From: Thiothrix sp.
Lineage (GTDB): Bacteria > Pseudomonadota > Gammaproteobacteria > Thiotrichales > Thiotrichaceae
Length of the DNA stretch: 34,737 nt
Direction of reading: 5' to 3'
NCBI GenBank assembly: GCA_020442915.1
Contig: JAGRJD010000111.1
Coordinates: forward strand, 1-34,737
Positions 25,085 through 33,553 of the stretch are shown here, piece by piece; within the stretch, counting starts at the first letter, position 1; the number at the start of each line of letters is the position of its first letter. The notes below the pieces were generated by a model that saw only the letters and a list, made by a program, of their open reading frames with translations, ran no database searches and was not told the DNA's origin. A program made the position numbers and the translations under genes.

Positions 25085-26014
25085 TCAGTATTCCGCCATT
25101 TCCTTCACGTGCACCGTGACACTGCGGGCCAGTGAGGACAGGTCATAGCCGCCTTCCAGGCAGGATACCAGCCGTCCCTGACCGTATTTTGCGGAGATTT
25201 CACACAGCTTGCGCGTGATCCAGGTATAATCCGCCTCCACCAGCCCGAATCCACCCATTTCGTCTTCCAGATGGGAATCGAAACCGGCAGAAACCATGAT
25301 CAGCTCTGGCCTGAAATCATGCAGGCGCGGCAGCCAGTGCTGTTCCACCTGAGCCCGCCATTCAGGACCACGGGTACCGGCACGCATGGGTAGGTTGACA
25401 ACATTCGGATAGTGGCTGTCGGCACCGCAGTAAGGGTAGTAGGGGTGCTGAAAAGAAGAGCAGAACAGGATGCGCGGGTCATTGCGCACGATTTCTTCCG
25501 TGCCGTCCCCGTGGTGGACATCAAAGTCAATAATCGCCACCCGCTTGAGGCCGTGCTGCTCCAGGGCATGCAGGCAGCCGATGGCCACATTGTTGAAGAT
25601 GCAGAAGCCGGCGGCACCGCTGCGCCCGGCATGGTGTCCGGGAGGGCGGATGGCACAGAAGACATTGCGGTGCTGCTGTTTCATGACCATGTCGACTCCC
25701 ATGACGGCAGCGCCTGCTGCGTGCAGGGCGGCAGAGAGGGAGTAGCGGTTCATGCCGGTATCACCATCCAGCAGGATGGCGTCCTGCCCCTGGGGCGCGC
25801 TGTCGAACACGCGTTGAACATACGCGGGCGCATGGGCGCGCTCCAGCTGTTCACGGCTGGCGGGATCGGCATCATAATGCCGGATGATCCAGTCCACGCC
25901 GGAGCTGATCAGGCGGTCGGTGATGGCACCGATACGCTTGGGGGATTCGGGGTGATACGGGTCGCCATTTTCATGAAAAATGCAATCGGTATGGCTGATC
26001 AATGCAGTTGTCAT
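25085..26014 (-). CDS. Class II histone-deacetylase-like hydrolase (AcuC/acetylpolyamine amidohydrolase superfamily)
   Basis: The enzyme should remove acyl groups from lysine side chains or polyamines using zinc. I start at the ATG at 26014 (309 residues), because MTTALISHTDCIFHENGDPYHPESPKR is the conserved beginning; about 49 upstream in-frame residues are unlike the family. RPPGHHAG, IIDFDVHHGDGTEEI (catalytic and zinc-binding Asp/His), SAGFDSHLEDEMGGFGL (third zinc ligand) and CLEGGYDLSSLA are all present. The proton-relay His pair is intact, so activity is expected. It is divergent from a Pat-like acetyltransferase with 145 bases between the starts, which suggests the two act on related acylated proteins. 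The true substrate cannot be read from the sequence. Confidence 0.88.
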   Translation of the reverse strand: MTTALISHTDCIFHENGDPYHPESPKRIGAITDRLISSGVDWIIRHYDADPASREQLERAHAPAYVQRVFDSAPQGQDAILLDGDTGMNRYSLSAALHAAGAAVMGVDMVMKQQHRNVFCAIRPPGHHAGRSGAAGFCIFNNVAIGCLHALEQHGLKRVAIIDFDVHHGDGTEEIVRNDPRILFCSSFQHPYYPYCGADSHYPNVVNLPMRAGTRGPEWRAQVEQHWLPRLHDFRPELIMVSAGFDSHLEDEMGGFGLVEADYTWITRKLCEISAKYGQGRLVSCLEGGYDLSSLARSVTVHVKEMAEY

Positions 26015-26035
26015 CGTATTTGTCTGGAGAGTGTG

Positions 26036-26055
26036 TATAATATGGTGCAATGCAC
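26036..26055. promoter_or_regulatory. Candidate promoter and operator in the deacetylase/acetyltransferase divergent gap
   Basis: TATAAT at 26036-26041 is a -10 candidate for the acetyltransferase gene. Immediately after it lies GTGCA-A-TGCAC (26045-26055), a perfect inverted repeat around one base. This would cover the start of transcription and could also affect the divergent gene. The -35 region is weak, and no regulator can be assigned. Confidence 0.4.
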
Positions 26056-26067
26056 AAAAAAATGAGG

Positions 26068-26132
26068 CCAGCTTTCGTCTGCGGCGAGTGCTTGTAGTCA
26101 GGTTTCCGCCTGTCGACTCCTCCGGAAGCTGG
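26068..26132 (+). other. Possible stem in the acetyltransferase 5' leader
   Basis: CCAGCTT (26068-26074) and AAGCTGG (26126-26132) are perfect inverted repeats, extendable by two G-U pairs. They would close a stem over about 50 bases that contains a smaller CAGG/CCTG hairpin. If transcription starts near 26048, this lies in a leader of about 110 bases ending at AGAGG and the ATG at 26160. Confidence 0.3.
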
Positions 26133-26159
26133 TTATCAACCATGATAGAGGTTTTAAAC

Positions 26160-28856
26160 ATGGGGCACCACTATTTGCATCAGTTCCTGTCCCCCCGGTC
26201 GATTGCTGTGGTCGGGGCCAGTGGCAGGGAAGCTTCGGCAGGCACCCGGGTACTGGAGAATATTCTGTCAGCCGGTTTTCAGGGGCCGGTCTATCCGGTC
26301 AATCCCAAATATCAGGAGTTGCAGGGACTGGCCTGCTACGCGACACTTGCCGCCCTGCCGGAACCTGCTGATCTGGTGGTGATCACAACACCGGCTGGCA
26401 CGGTGGCCGGTATTGTGCACGAATGCGGTGAGCTGGGATACCGGCATGTCATCGTGCTGTCCGGTGGATTCAGTGATGCCGGTGCCAGCGGGCGGCAGCT
26501 GGAGCACCGGGTGCAGCAGACCGCACGCCGTTACGGCATTCATCTGCTGGGACCGGACTGCATGGGCGTCATGCGGCCCGAGGCCGGATTGAACGCCACT
26601 TTCAGCCGTAATCAGGCCCGTGACGGCAGTCTGGCCTTGGTCTCGCAATCCGGTGCCATCTGTTCCGCCATACTGGACTGGGCCGAAACCCGCAAACTCG
26701 GATTCTCCGCGGTTATCACCCTGGGTGATGCTGTCGATGTGGATTTCGGGAATGTGCTGGATTTTCTGGCTCTGGATCAGCATACCAAAAGCATCCTGCT
26801 GTATGTGGAAGGCATCCGCAATGCCCGCAGTTTCATGTCCGGCTTGCGTTCGGCCTCGCGCATGAAACCGGTGATCGTGCTGAAGGCAGGCCGTCATGCC
26901 GAGGGTGCGCGGGCTGCGAGTTCGCATACCGGTGCCATCGTGGGCAGCTTTGATGCCTTTGAGGCTGCATTGCAGCGTGCCGGCGTGGTCAGGGTGGATT
27001 CCATTACCCAGCTGTTTACAGCTGCTGAAATTCTGTCGTCCGGCATTCCGGTACGCCGGAATCGTCTGCTGATCATCACCAACGCCGGCGGACCGGGTGT
27101 GATGGCGACGGACCGGGCGGTAGAGCTGGGATTGAGCCTGAGCCCGCTGGGTCCCGAGGTATTGCGCGCACTGGGGCAGGTTCTGCCATTTTCCTGGTCA
27201 CATGGGAATCCGGTCGACATTCTGGGTGATGCGACGCCTGAACGTTATGAACAGGCGCTGGACATCTGCCTGCGCGAGGACAACATGGACGGGGTGCTGG
27301 TCATGCTGACACCGCAGGCCATCACCGATCCCGCTGGTGTGGCTGAAGCCCTGGCCAGGGTGCACCAGCGCAGCAAGAAGCCGATACTGGCCTGCTGGAT
27401 GGGGGGGGCACAGGTGGCCGAGGCACATGCGGTATTCGCTGCCGCCGGTATCCCGTCTTTCTCCACGCCGGAGCCGGCGGTGGAGGCTTTCGCCTACCTG
27501 GCCTGTTTTCACAGCAATCAGAAAATGCTGGTGCAGGTACCGCCGGTACGGGATGAAGCGGAACCGGAGCCGGATATCCGGGGGGCACGCCTGATCATTG
27601 AAAGCGTGCTGGCCGAGGGGCGGCGCATCCTGTCCACCACGGAATCCCGTGCCATTCTGGCCGCTTTCGGCATTCCCTCCACCCGTGCGGTGCTGGTGCG
27701 CAGTCCCACGGAAGCGCTGGTGGCTGCCGAATCGCTGGGCTATCCGGTGGTGATGAAGATCAGTTCCCCGGATGTCGTGCACAAATCGGATGTCAACGGG
27801 GTGCGCATGAACATCAACAGTGCCAATACCGTGCGCAGTGTGTATCAGGAGCTGGTCGAGCGGGTGACACAGGCCCTGCCGGGCGCACGTATTGACGGTG
27901 TGACCGTGGAGGGCATGTATCGGGGTACCCATGTGCGTGAACTCATGATCGGTGTGGCCCGCGATCCGGTTTTTGGGCCCGTCATCAGTTTCGGGGCCGG
28001 AGGCACGGCTGTGGAAATCATGCGTGACCGTGCCGTGGTGCTGCCGCCGCTGAATGAGTACATGATCCGCAAGACCATTGGCAGAACCCGTATCGCCGAC
28101 ATGCTCAAGGCCTTTCGCCAGATGCCGGCAGCCGATGGCCGGGCCCTGGAACAGGTCATGCAGCGGGTATCGGTACTGGTGTGCGAGCTGCCGGAAGTGG
28201 TGGAAATGGACATCAATCCCCTGCTGGCGGACGATAAGGGCGTACTGGCCGTGGATGCCCGCTTTGTGGTGGCACATGCGGACCGGGATCGTCCCTACGG
28301 GCACATGGCGATTCATCCCTATCCCAGCGACCTGGTGCGGCATCATCAGCTGATGGATGGCACCGACATCGTTATCCGGCCCCTCAAACCGGAGGACGCG
28401 GCACTGGAGCAGCAGTTCGTGCGCAACCTGTCCGGGGAGTCACGCTACATGCGCTTCATGCAATCCCTGCGCGAGCTGACGCCGGATATGCTGGTGCGCC
28501 TGACCCAGATTGATTATGACCGCGAGATGGCGTTTATCGCCCTGGTGCGCAATGGGGATCCGGCGGGAGGGGACCTGGAGATCGGGGTGTCGCGGATCGC
28601 CACCCTGCCGGATGGACAGGGGTGCGAGTTTGCGCTGGTTGTGGGGGATGCCTGGCGTAACCGGGGCATGGGCGGGCTGTTGATGCAGGTCATCATTGAT
28701 CTGGCACGTAACAAGGGCCTGCATTACATCACCGGTGACGTGCTGGCCGAAAACAGTCCCATGCTCAACCTGATGCGCCGGCTCGGGTTTGTGGCCGAAC
28801 ACAGCCGGCTGGAGCCGGGTGTGGTTGTGGTGACCCGGCATCTGGTGAGCAGTTAG
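26160..28856 (+). CDS. Pat-like protein: NDP-forming acyl-CoA ligase domain fused to a GNAT acetyltransferase
   Basis: The 898-residue protein joins three parts. Residues 1-~460 are the CoA-binding Rossmann and succinyl-CoA-ligase-like regions (PRSIAVVGASGREASAG; SSHTGAIVGSFDAF). About 520-740 is an ATP-grasp domain (GYPVVMKISSPDVVHKSD; VEMDINPLLADD). The C-terminal GNAT domain (about 750-898) contains EFALVVGDAWRNRGMGGLL, with the acetyl-CoA loop RNRGMG and a possible catalytic Glu. This is the layout of Pat/PatZ (YfiQ), which acetylates acetyl-CoA synthetase and other proteins; the ligase half there is regulatory. I start at ATG 26160 with AGAGG eight bases upstream; the 60 residues before it in frame are not family-like. 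A deacetylase gene is divergent. Whether the ligase half is active here is unknown. Confidence 0.88.
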   Translation: MGHHYLHQFLSPRSIAVVGASGREASAGTRVLENILSAGFQGPVYPVNPKYQELQGLACYATLAALPEPADLVVITTPAGTVAGIVHECGELGYRHVIVLSGGFSDAGASGRQLEHRVQQTARRYGIHLLGPDCMGVMRPEAGLNATFSRNQARDGSLALVSQSGAICSAILDWAETRKLGFSAVITLGDAVDVDFGNVLDFLALDQHTKSILLYVEGIRNARSFMSGLRSASRMKPVIVLKAGRHAEGARAASSHTGAIVGSFDAFEAALQRAGVVRVDSITQLFTAAEILSSGIPVRRNRLLIITNAGGPGVMATDRAVELGLSLSPLGPEVLRALGQVLPFSWSHGNPVDILGDATPERYEQALDICLREDNMDGVLVMLTPQAITDPAGVAEALARVHQRSKKPILACWMGGAQVAEAHAVFAAAGIPSFSTPEPAVEAFAYLACFHSNQKMLVQVPPVRDEAEPEPDIRGARLIIESVLAEGRRILSTTESRAILAAFGIPSTRAVLVRSPTEALVAAESLGYPVVMKISSPDVVHKSDVNGVRMNINSANTVRSVYQELVERVTQALPGARIDGVTVEGMYRGTHVRELMIGVARDPVFGPVISFGAGGTAVEIMRDRAVVLPPLNEYMIRKTIGRTRIADMLKAFRQMPAADGRALEQVMQRVSVLVCELPEVVEMDINPLLADDKGVLAVDARFVVAHADRDRPYGHMAIHPYPSDLVRHHQLMDGTDIVIRPLKPEDAALEQQFVRNLSGESRYMRFMQSLRELTPDMLVRLTQIDYDREMAFIALVRNGDPAGGDLEIGVSRIATLPDGQGCEFALVVGDAWRNRGMGGLLMQVIIDLARNKGLHYITGDVLAENSPMLNLMRRLGFVAEHSRLEPGVVVVTRHLVSS

Positions 28857-28892
28857 GCCCTGATGATGCACCCCATTTATCGGCAAATCCGG

Positions 28893-29044
28893 TATGATTA
28901 ATGCCGGATGCCTGCATGGCGGTTTGCAGGGGTTCCGGGGGAGCCTGGCACGGGGGCGTGGAAAGCGCACCGGAACGGGTGCTGTGAGTCGGGCTCCGGA
29001 AATATGTTTGGCAGCTGAAACAGGTATTCATTCAAGGAGCTCCT
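28893..29044 (+). promoter_or_regulatory. Possible structured leader of the four-repeat protein
   Basis: After a TATGAT -10 candidate (28893-28898) come several inverted repeats: CCTGCA/TGCAGG (28911-28916, 28925-28930), GTTCCGG/CCGGAAC (28932-28938, 28970-28976) and GGAGCC/GGCTCC (28940-28945, 28992-28997). The ribosome site lies inside a perfect palindrome AGGAGCTCCT (29035-29044). The GCTCC at 28993-28997 could pair either with 28940-28944 or with the ribosome site. No known riboswitch family is recognised, so this is only a structural suggestion. Confidence 0.35.
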
Positions 29045-29047
29045 CGC

Positions 29048-30883
29048 ATGCGCACTGGTCTCAAAATGCTGTTGGCCGGGATTATTTTCGGTTTTATGGC
29101 TGTTTTCGCTTTTATTGGGGTAAAAAGCCTGATTAATGACCAGCAGAAAAGTCAGGTCCGGGTTCAGCCGCCGGATATTGAGACCAGTACGATTCTGGGT
29201 CAGTCGGCTCCGGCTGCCGGCAGTACGGAGGGAGCCAATCCTTCGCTGGCTGATCAGGATGCCACGGCAGTGGCAGATGACAGCAAGGTCAGGCCGACCC
29301 TGGTGGGTGAGCCTGATACCCCGGACACGATCAGTGAGCCGGAGAATACGGCCTCCCAGACCCCGCCGGCAGCGGGCGCTGATACCGGCATTGATGCCGG
29401 ACCGGCTGGCACAGGGTCGGCCACGGATCCGGCTGCTAATACCGGCAATGCTGTTGTCAATACGGATACCGACCCGGTGGCAGGTACGACTGCTGCGTCA
29501 CAGGATCAGACTGGCAGCAGCGGGGAGCTGATCGACGAATACGGGGCGCTGGAATTGAGCCTGACCGATCCTGCCGACCCGCAGCGCAAGCCCAGTGCCA
29601 CGTTCATCATTCGTGATGTGCAGGATATGGAAGTGGCCAGCATGGAAAACACCGATTCCGCCACCTTTGACCTGACGCCGGGCATTTATGAGGTCACTGT
29701 GGTGGCTGAAGGTAAAAAGAATGCCCGCATGGTGGAGATTGCAGCAGATCAGGTGCTCAGGGAGCGCTTCGAGCTGCCCAATCCGCCGGTATCCGCAGCC
29801 CCGGAGCAGAGCAGCCTGCCGGTGCCATCAGGGCCGGTTGCCGGTACGTCGGAGCAGCCGGTTTCGACTCCGGTTGTCGCGGCGCCTGATCCGCTGGCAG
29901 CGGATACCGGCCGGGTGAGGGTATTCGTGCGTGCCGGGGGCAGTAATGCGGCGCTGAAGGCCAACGTCTATGTTCAGCAGCCCAACGGGGTGCATGTGGC
30001 CAAGGGCAGTTACGCCGACAATGTGGAATTCACCCTGCCGCCGGGGCGCTACCGCATCACCGCCAAGACCAAGGGCAAGGAGGATGTGGTGCGTGACATC
30101 AATGTCGCTGGGGGGCAGGAGCAGCAGCAGATTATTGTTATGGAGTCGGCAGCTGCGCAGGCTCCCAACCATCCGGCACCACCACCCGAGGGGACCCTGA
30201 ACCTGGTGCTGCGGTCACCACCGGGTGCTGCCGAGGGGCGGGGGCGCTTTGTGGTGACGGATAGTGGGGGACAACGGGTGGCACGTGTGGGTGGGGTTGC
30301 CAATGCCCAGCTCAGGCTGGCGCCTGGCAGCTATGAGGTCATGGCCGTTTATCGCCAGCGCCGGATCACCAAACGCATCACCATTGCCGAGGGGCAGGCC
30401 CGCTCGCTGGATTTTCAGGTCAGCGAATTTGAGGGGGTTCCGCCCGAGCCACCGGCGCGTCCGCCTGCCGGAGGGCAGTCGGCTCCGCAGCAGACGGCAC
30501 AGCAACCCTCACAACCGGCTGCTCAGGTACCGTCCCGGAGCGGCGTGCTGCAACTGATTGCGGTCAATGGGGTGGACCAGCAGCCGCTGCCGGTGAGTTT
30601 TTCGGTGCTGGCCCTGAATGGTCAACTGCTGCGCAACTTTGAGGGGGTGGCATTTGCCGAGCTGAGCATGGCACCCCAGGACGTGCTGGTGAATATTGAT
30701 TACCGCGGCATGCATGGCCAGGAGCGCATCCGCGTGACGCCTGGTGAACCCACCGTGTTTACTTTCACCATCACCCCGAACAACGTGGCCAATCCGGTGG
30801 GACAGCAGCCCCAGCCGCCCCAGTCGCTGGAGGGGCTATTGATGGACCGCCTGCAGCAGGAGCTGCAGCGCCACATGCGCTGA
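29048..30883 (+). CDS. Membrane-anchored protein with four repeated beta-rich modules
   Basis: The 611-residue protein has one N-terminal membrane helix (about residues 7-27) after a short basic start, so the rest is probably periplasmic. Residues 35-160 are a low-complexity Ala/Asp/Thr/Pro linker. Four copies of a module of about 78 residues follow, at roughly 165-243, 288-365, 382-458 and 498-576, separated by Pro/Gln-rich linkers. Each runs: a hydrophobic strand, then a central strand ending in a turn ([64 protein letters not shown]), an Arg-containing strand, and a closing strand ending in F or V. This resembles small immunoglobulin-like or carboxypeptidase-regulatory-like beta-sandwich domains. 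There are no cysteines. The function is unknown. The protein lies between the acetyltransferase and hemL, without an obvious partner. Confidence 0.75.
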   Translation: MRTGLKMLLAGIIFGFMAVFAFIGVKSLINDQQKSQVRVQPPDIETSTILGQSAPAAGSTEGANPSLADQDATAVADDSKVRPTLVGEPDTPDTISEPENTASQTPPAAGADTGIDAGPAGTGSATDPAANTGNAVVNTDTDPVAGTTAASQDQTGSSGELIDEYGALELSLTDPADPQRKPSATFIIRDVQDMEVASMENTDSATFDLTPGIYEVTVVAEGKKNARMVEIAADQVLRERFELPNPPVSAAPEQSSLPVPSGPVAGTSEQPVSTPVVAAPDPLAADTGRVRVFVRAGGSNAALKANVYVQQPNGVHVAKGSYADNVEFTLPPGRYRITAKTKGKEDVVRDINVAGGQEQQQIIVMESAAAQAPNHPAPPPEGTLNLVLRSPPGAAEGRGRFVVTDSGGQRVARVGGVANAQLRLAPGSYEVMAVYRQRRITKRITIAEGQARSLDFQVSEFEGVPPEPPARPPAGGQSAPQQTAQQPSQPAAQVPSRSGVLQLIAVNGVDQQPLPVSFSVLALNGQLLRNFEGVAFAELSMAPQDVLVNIDYRGMHGQERIRVTPGEPTVFTFTITPNNVANPVGQQPQPPQSLEGLLMDRLQQELQRHMR

Positions 30884-30933
30884 AAGCCGTCCCCGTTTGT
30901 CCGAACACAGAAACAGGATTCAGGAGTTATCCC

Positions 30934-32214
30934 GTGACCAGATCAGAGCAGCTGTTCCAGCAGGCCCAGAAAACCATTCCCGGCGGGGTCAATTCCCCGG
31001 TACGGGCCTTCCGGGGTGTCGGCGGAACGCCGAGGTTCATCGCCCGGGCCGAAGGTGCCTACCTGTATGATGCCGATGGCAACCGGCTGATTGATTATGT
31101 CGGCTCCTGGGGGCCGATGATTGCCGGGCATGCCCACCCGGAAGTGGTGGACGTCGTGCGTGAGGCCGCCCTGAACGGATTGAGCTATGGTGCACCCACG
31201 GAGCTGGAAGTCACCATGGCCGAGCGTATTTGCAAACTCCTGCCGTCCATGGACATGGTGCGTATGGTCAGTTCCGGGACCGAGGCCACCATGTCGGCCA
31301 TCCGTCTGGCCCGGGGGGTCACCGGGCGCAAGGTGATTGTCAAGTTTGAAGGCGGGTATCACGGGCATGGTGACTCCCTGCTGGTCAAGGCCGGCTCCGG
31401 TGCCCTGACGTTTGGTGAGCCGAACTCGCCGGGGGTGCCGCCGGAGCTGGCACAATTCACCCTGACCCTGGATTACAATGACAGTGCCCAAGTGCGCGAG
31501 GTCTTTGCCGAACGGGGAGGGGAGATTGCCTGTGTGATCGTGGAGCCGGTGGCCGGCAACATGAACTGCGTGCCGCCGGTACCCGGTTTTCTGGAGGCCC
31601 TGCGCGAGGTGTGTGACCAGAGTGGTGCACTGCTGATTTTTGATGAGGTCATGACCGGTTTCCGGGTGGCGCTGGGGGGCGCGCAGGCTTATTACAACAT
31701 CCGGCCCGACCTGACCACACTGGGCAAGGTCATCGGCGGCGGTATGCCGGTGGGGGCGTTCGGCGGACGACGTGATGTCATGGAGCACCTGTCGCCACTG
31801 GGATCGGTCTATCAGGCCGGTACCCTGTCCGGTAACCCGATTGCCATGGCTGCGGGGCTGAAAACCCTGGAAATCATTGCGCGTGAGGGATTTTATGAAG
31901 AGCTGGGCAGCAAGACCTTTCTGCTGACCCAGGAAATGCAGGCAGCGGCTGATGCAGCCGGGATTCCGTTTACGACCCATTGTGTCGGCGGCATGTTCGG
32001 ATTGTTTTTCTCCGAAGATGACAGCATAACCCGCTATCACCAGGTGACCCGGTGCGATATTCCCCGTTTCAACCGGTTCTTTCATGGCATGCTGGATGGG
32101 GGTATTTACCTTGCGCCCTCCGCCTATGAGGCCGGCTTTGTTTCCAGCGTGCATACAGATGAAGACATTGCTGCTACACTGGATCGGGTACAGGCGGTGT
32201 TTGCCCGATTGTGA
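30934..32214 (+). CDS. hemL: Glutamate-1-semialdehyde 2,1-aminomutase
   Basis: HemL makes 5-aminolevulinate, the first committed tetrapyrrole precursor, from glutamate semialdehyde using PMP/PLP. The 426 residues match the family. The start is GTG at 30934 with CAGGAG eight bases upstream, followed by the conserved [51 protein letters not shown] with the PLP-binding Asp, and the PLP lysine K265 in [17 protein letters not shown] are present, as are the late [15 protein letters not shown] and the C-terminal [15 protein letters not shown]. It is monocistronic as far as can be seen; the following gene starts 70 bases later. Confidence 0.95.
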   Translation: MTRSEQLFQQAQKTIPGGVNSPVRAFRGVGGTPRFIARAEGAYLYDADGNRLIDYVGSWGPMIAGHAHPEVVDVVREAALNGLSYGAPTELEVTMAERICKLLPSMDMVRMVSSGTEATMSAIRLARGVTGRKVIVKFEGGYHGHGDSLLVKAGSGALTFGEPNSPGVPPELAQFTLTLDYNDSAQVREVFAERGGEIACVIVEPVAGNMNCVPPVPGFLEALREVCDQSGALLIFDEVMTGFRVALGGAQAYYNIRPDLTTLGKVIGGGMPVGAFGGRRDVMEHLSPLGSVYQAGTLSGNPIAMAAGLKTLEIIAREGFYEELGSKTFLLTQEMQAAADAAGIPFTTHCVGGMFGLFFSEDDSITRYHQVTRCDIPRFNRFFHGMLDGGIYLAPSAYEAGFVSSVHTDEDIAATLDRVQAVFARL

Positions 32215-32216
32215 CT

Positions 32217-32239
32217 GTACCCTGACGTTGCACGGGTAC
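32217..32239 (+). terminator. Weak hairpin after hemL
   Basis: GTACCC at 32217-32222 and GGGTAC at 32234-32239 form a perfect six-pair stem with an eleven-base loop, just after the hemL stop. No U-run follows, so termination here is uncertain. Confidence 0.3.
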
Positions 32240-32284
32240 GGGCGTCCTGATTCAGTGATTAATATTAGTTGAGGGCTACAGGGA

Positions 32285-33553
32285 ATGTATCGTCAATGCC
32301 TGACCATCATCGGGCTGGTCTGCTACCTGTTCTGCAGTTTTTCTGCCCGTGCCGAAACACGCTCAAGCAGCCTTTATAACGAGGTGGAAAAGTCCATTTA
32401 TCAGGTCAGGGTGATCAACCACAAAACCGGCAACAAGAGCGTGATTGGTTCAGGGTTTGTGGTCGCCCGTCCGGATATCATGGCGACCAATTACCATGTG
32501 GTCAGCACTTATACCAATGACCCGGAAACCTTCAGCATGAATTACCTTTCCACCACAGGGGAAACCGGTCCCCTGTATCTGGTGGATGTGGATGTTCTGC
32601 ATGATCTGGCCATTCTCAAGGCGGATGCTCCATTGGGCAAGCCCCTGAAAACCAGTGTCATTCCGGAAAAGGGGGCGACCCTGTATTCGCTGGGAAATCC
32701 GCTGGATCTGGGGTTCTCGATCGTGACCGGAACCAACAACGGGATGGTGCAGAACAGTGAGGACAACAACATCCTGTTTTCCGGGAACCTGAATTCGGGC
32801 ATGAGTGGCGGGCCGGCGCTGAATGAGTCCGGCGAGGTGATCGGCATCAATGTGGCCACGGCAGGCAATGATGTCAGTTTTCTGGTTTCGGTCCAGTACC
32901 TGAACATCCTGCTGGAGCGCCTGCGCCTGAGGGGGTTCAGCCCGGCGGAGGATCTGCATGGCAGCATTACCCGCCAGTTGCATGACAACAGTATCGAGCG
33001 CCTGCTGCGGCTGCAGGACAATGACTGGAAACGTGTCCAGATCGGCCAGTTTGAAGTCCCCGGCAGCATGGACCGCACCATCAGCTGCTGGGACAGCAGT
33101 GATGAAGCCAGGGGTAACAGCCTGATGGGAATTTATGCTGCGACCTGCTCCAATGAGCTGCGCATTTTTCTGGATGAAAAGCTGAGTATCGGCGAGATGC
33201 GCTATCAGTATACCTGGTATGAATCCGATGGCATGATTTCGCCCCGCTTTTATCGTCAGTATGAGTATCAGAATGCCAGTGGCCTGATTAATACGACTGC
33301 AGACAAGAAAAATGTGAGCCGCTTTGAGTGCCGTACCCGTTTTGTGGCTATTTCCGGGCATGATTTCAAAATGACGGTGTGCCGGCGTGATTACCTGCGC
33401 TATCAGGGCCTGAGTGACGTACTGGTGACGGGGGCCATGGTGGCAGAGCCGAAGGTCGGGCTGATTTTTGATTTTTATCTGGTGGGTACTGATTTTGAGC
33501 AGTCCATCAGGCTGCTCCAGCACATGCTGAAGGGGTTCAAATGGATGCCGTGA
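32285..33553 (+). CDS. Exported trypsin-like serine protease (S1C/Do-like) with a distinct C-terminal domain
   Basis: The 422-residue protein has a Sec signal peptide with likely cleavage after SARA (about residue 23). The protease domain (about 30-215) keeps the chymotrypsin-fold triad: H71 in ATNYHVVS, D107 in VLHDLAILK and S174 in NSGMSGGPALN. The overall pattern is that of HtrA/DegP-like proteases. Unlike those, it has no PDZ domain. Residues 220-422 instead form an unassigned region with several Cys (including SCWDSSD, YAATCSNEL, FECRTRF, TVCRRD) that probably form disulfides. The stop overlaps the next gene (FHA membrane protein) by 13 bases, so the two are translationally coupled. I infer a periplasmic role; the target is unknown. 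Confidence 0.82.
   Translation: MYRQCLTIIGLVCYLFCSFSARAETRSSSLYNEVEKSIYQVRVINHKTGNKSVIGSGFVVARPDIMATNYHVVSTYTNDPETFSMNYLSTTGETGPLYLVDVDVLHDLAILKADAPLGKPLKTSVIPEKGATLYSLGNPLDLGFSIVTGTNNGMVQNSEDNNILFSGNLNSGMSGGPALNESGEVIGINVATAGNDVSFLVSVQYLNILLERLRLRGFSPAEDLHGSITRQLHDNSIERLLRLQDNDWKRVQIGQFEVPGSMDRTISCWDSSDEARGNSLMGIYAATCSNELRIFLDEKLSIGEMRYQYTWYESDGMISPRFYRQYEYQNASGLINTTADKKNVSRFECRTRFVAISGHDFKMTVCRRDYLRYQGLSDVLVTGAMVAEPKVGLIFDFYLVGTDFEQSIRLLQHMLKGFKWMP

Noticed and set aside
25980-26159. Longer N-terminus of the Pat-like protein from 25980
   Set aside because: The extra 60 residues run antisense into the start of the divergent deacetylase gene and across the promoter region; the family begins at the ATG at 26160.
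27198-28346. 382-residue minus-strand frame inside the Pat-like gene
   Set aside because: It lies entirely antisense to a conserved ATP-grasp and ligase region and has no family features.
28860-29047. Cobalamin riboswitch or 6S-like RNA in the gap before the four-repeat gene
   Set aside because: The stems do not fit either consensus; no B12-box-like sequence is present.
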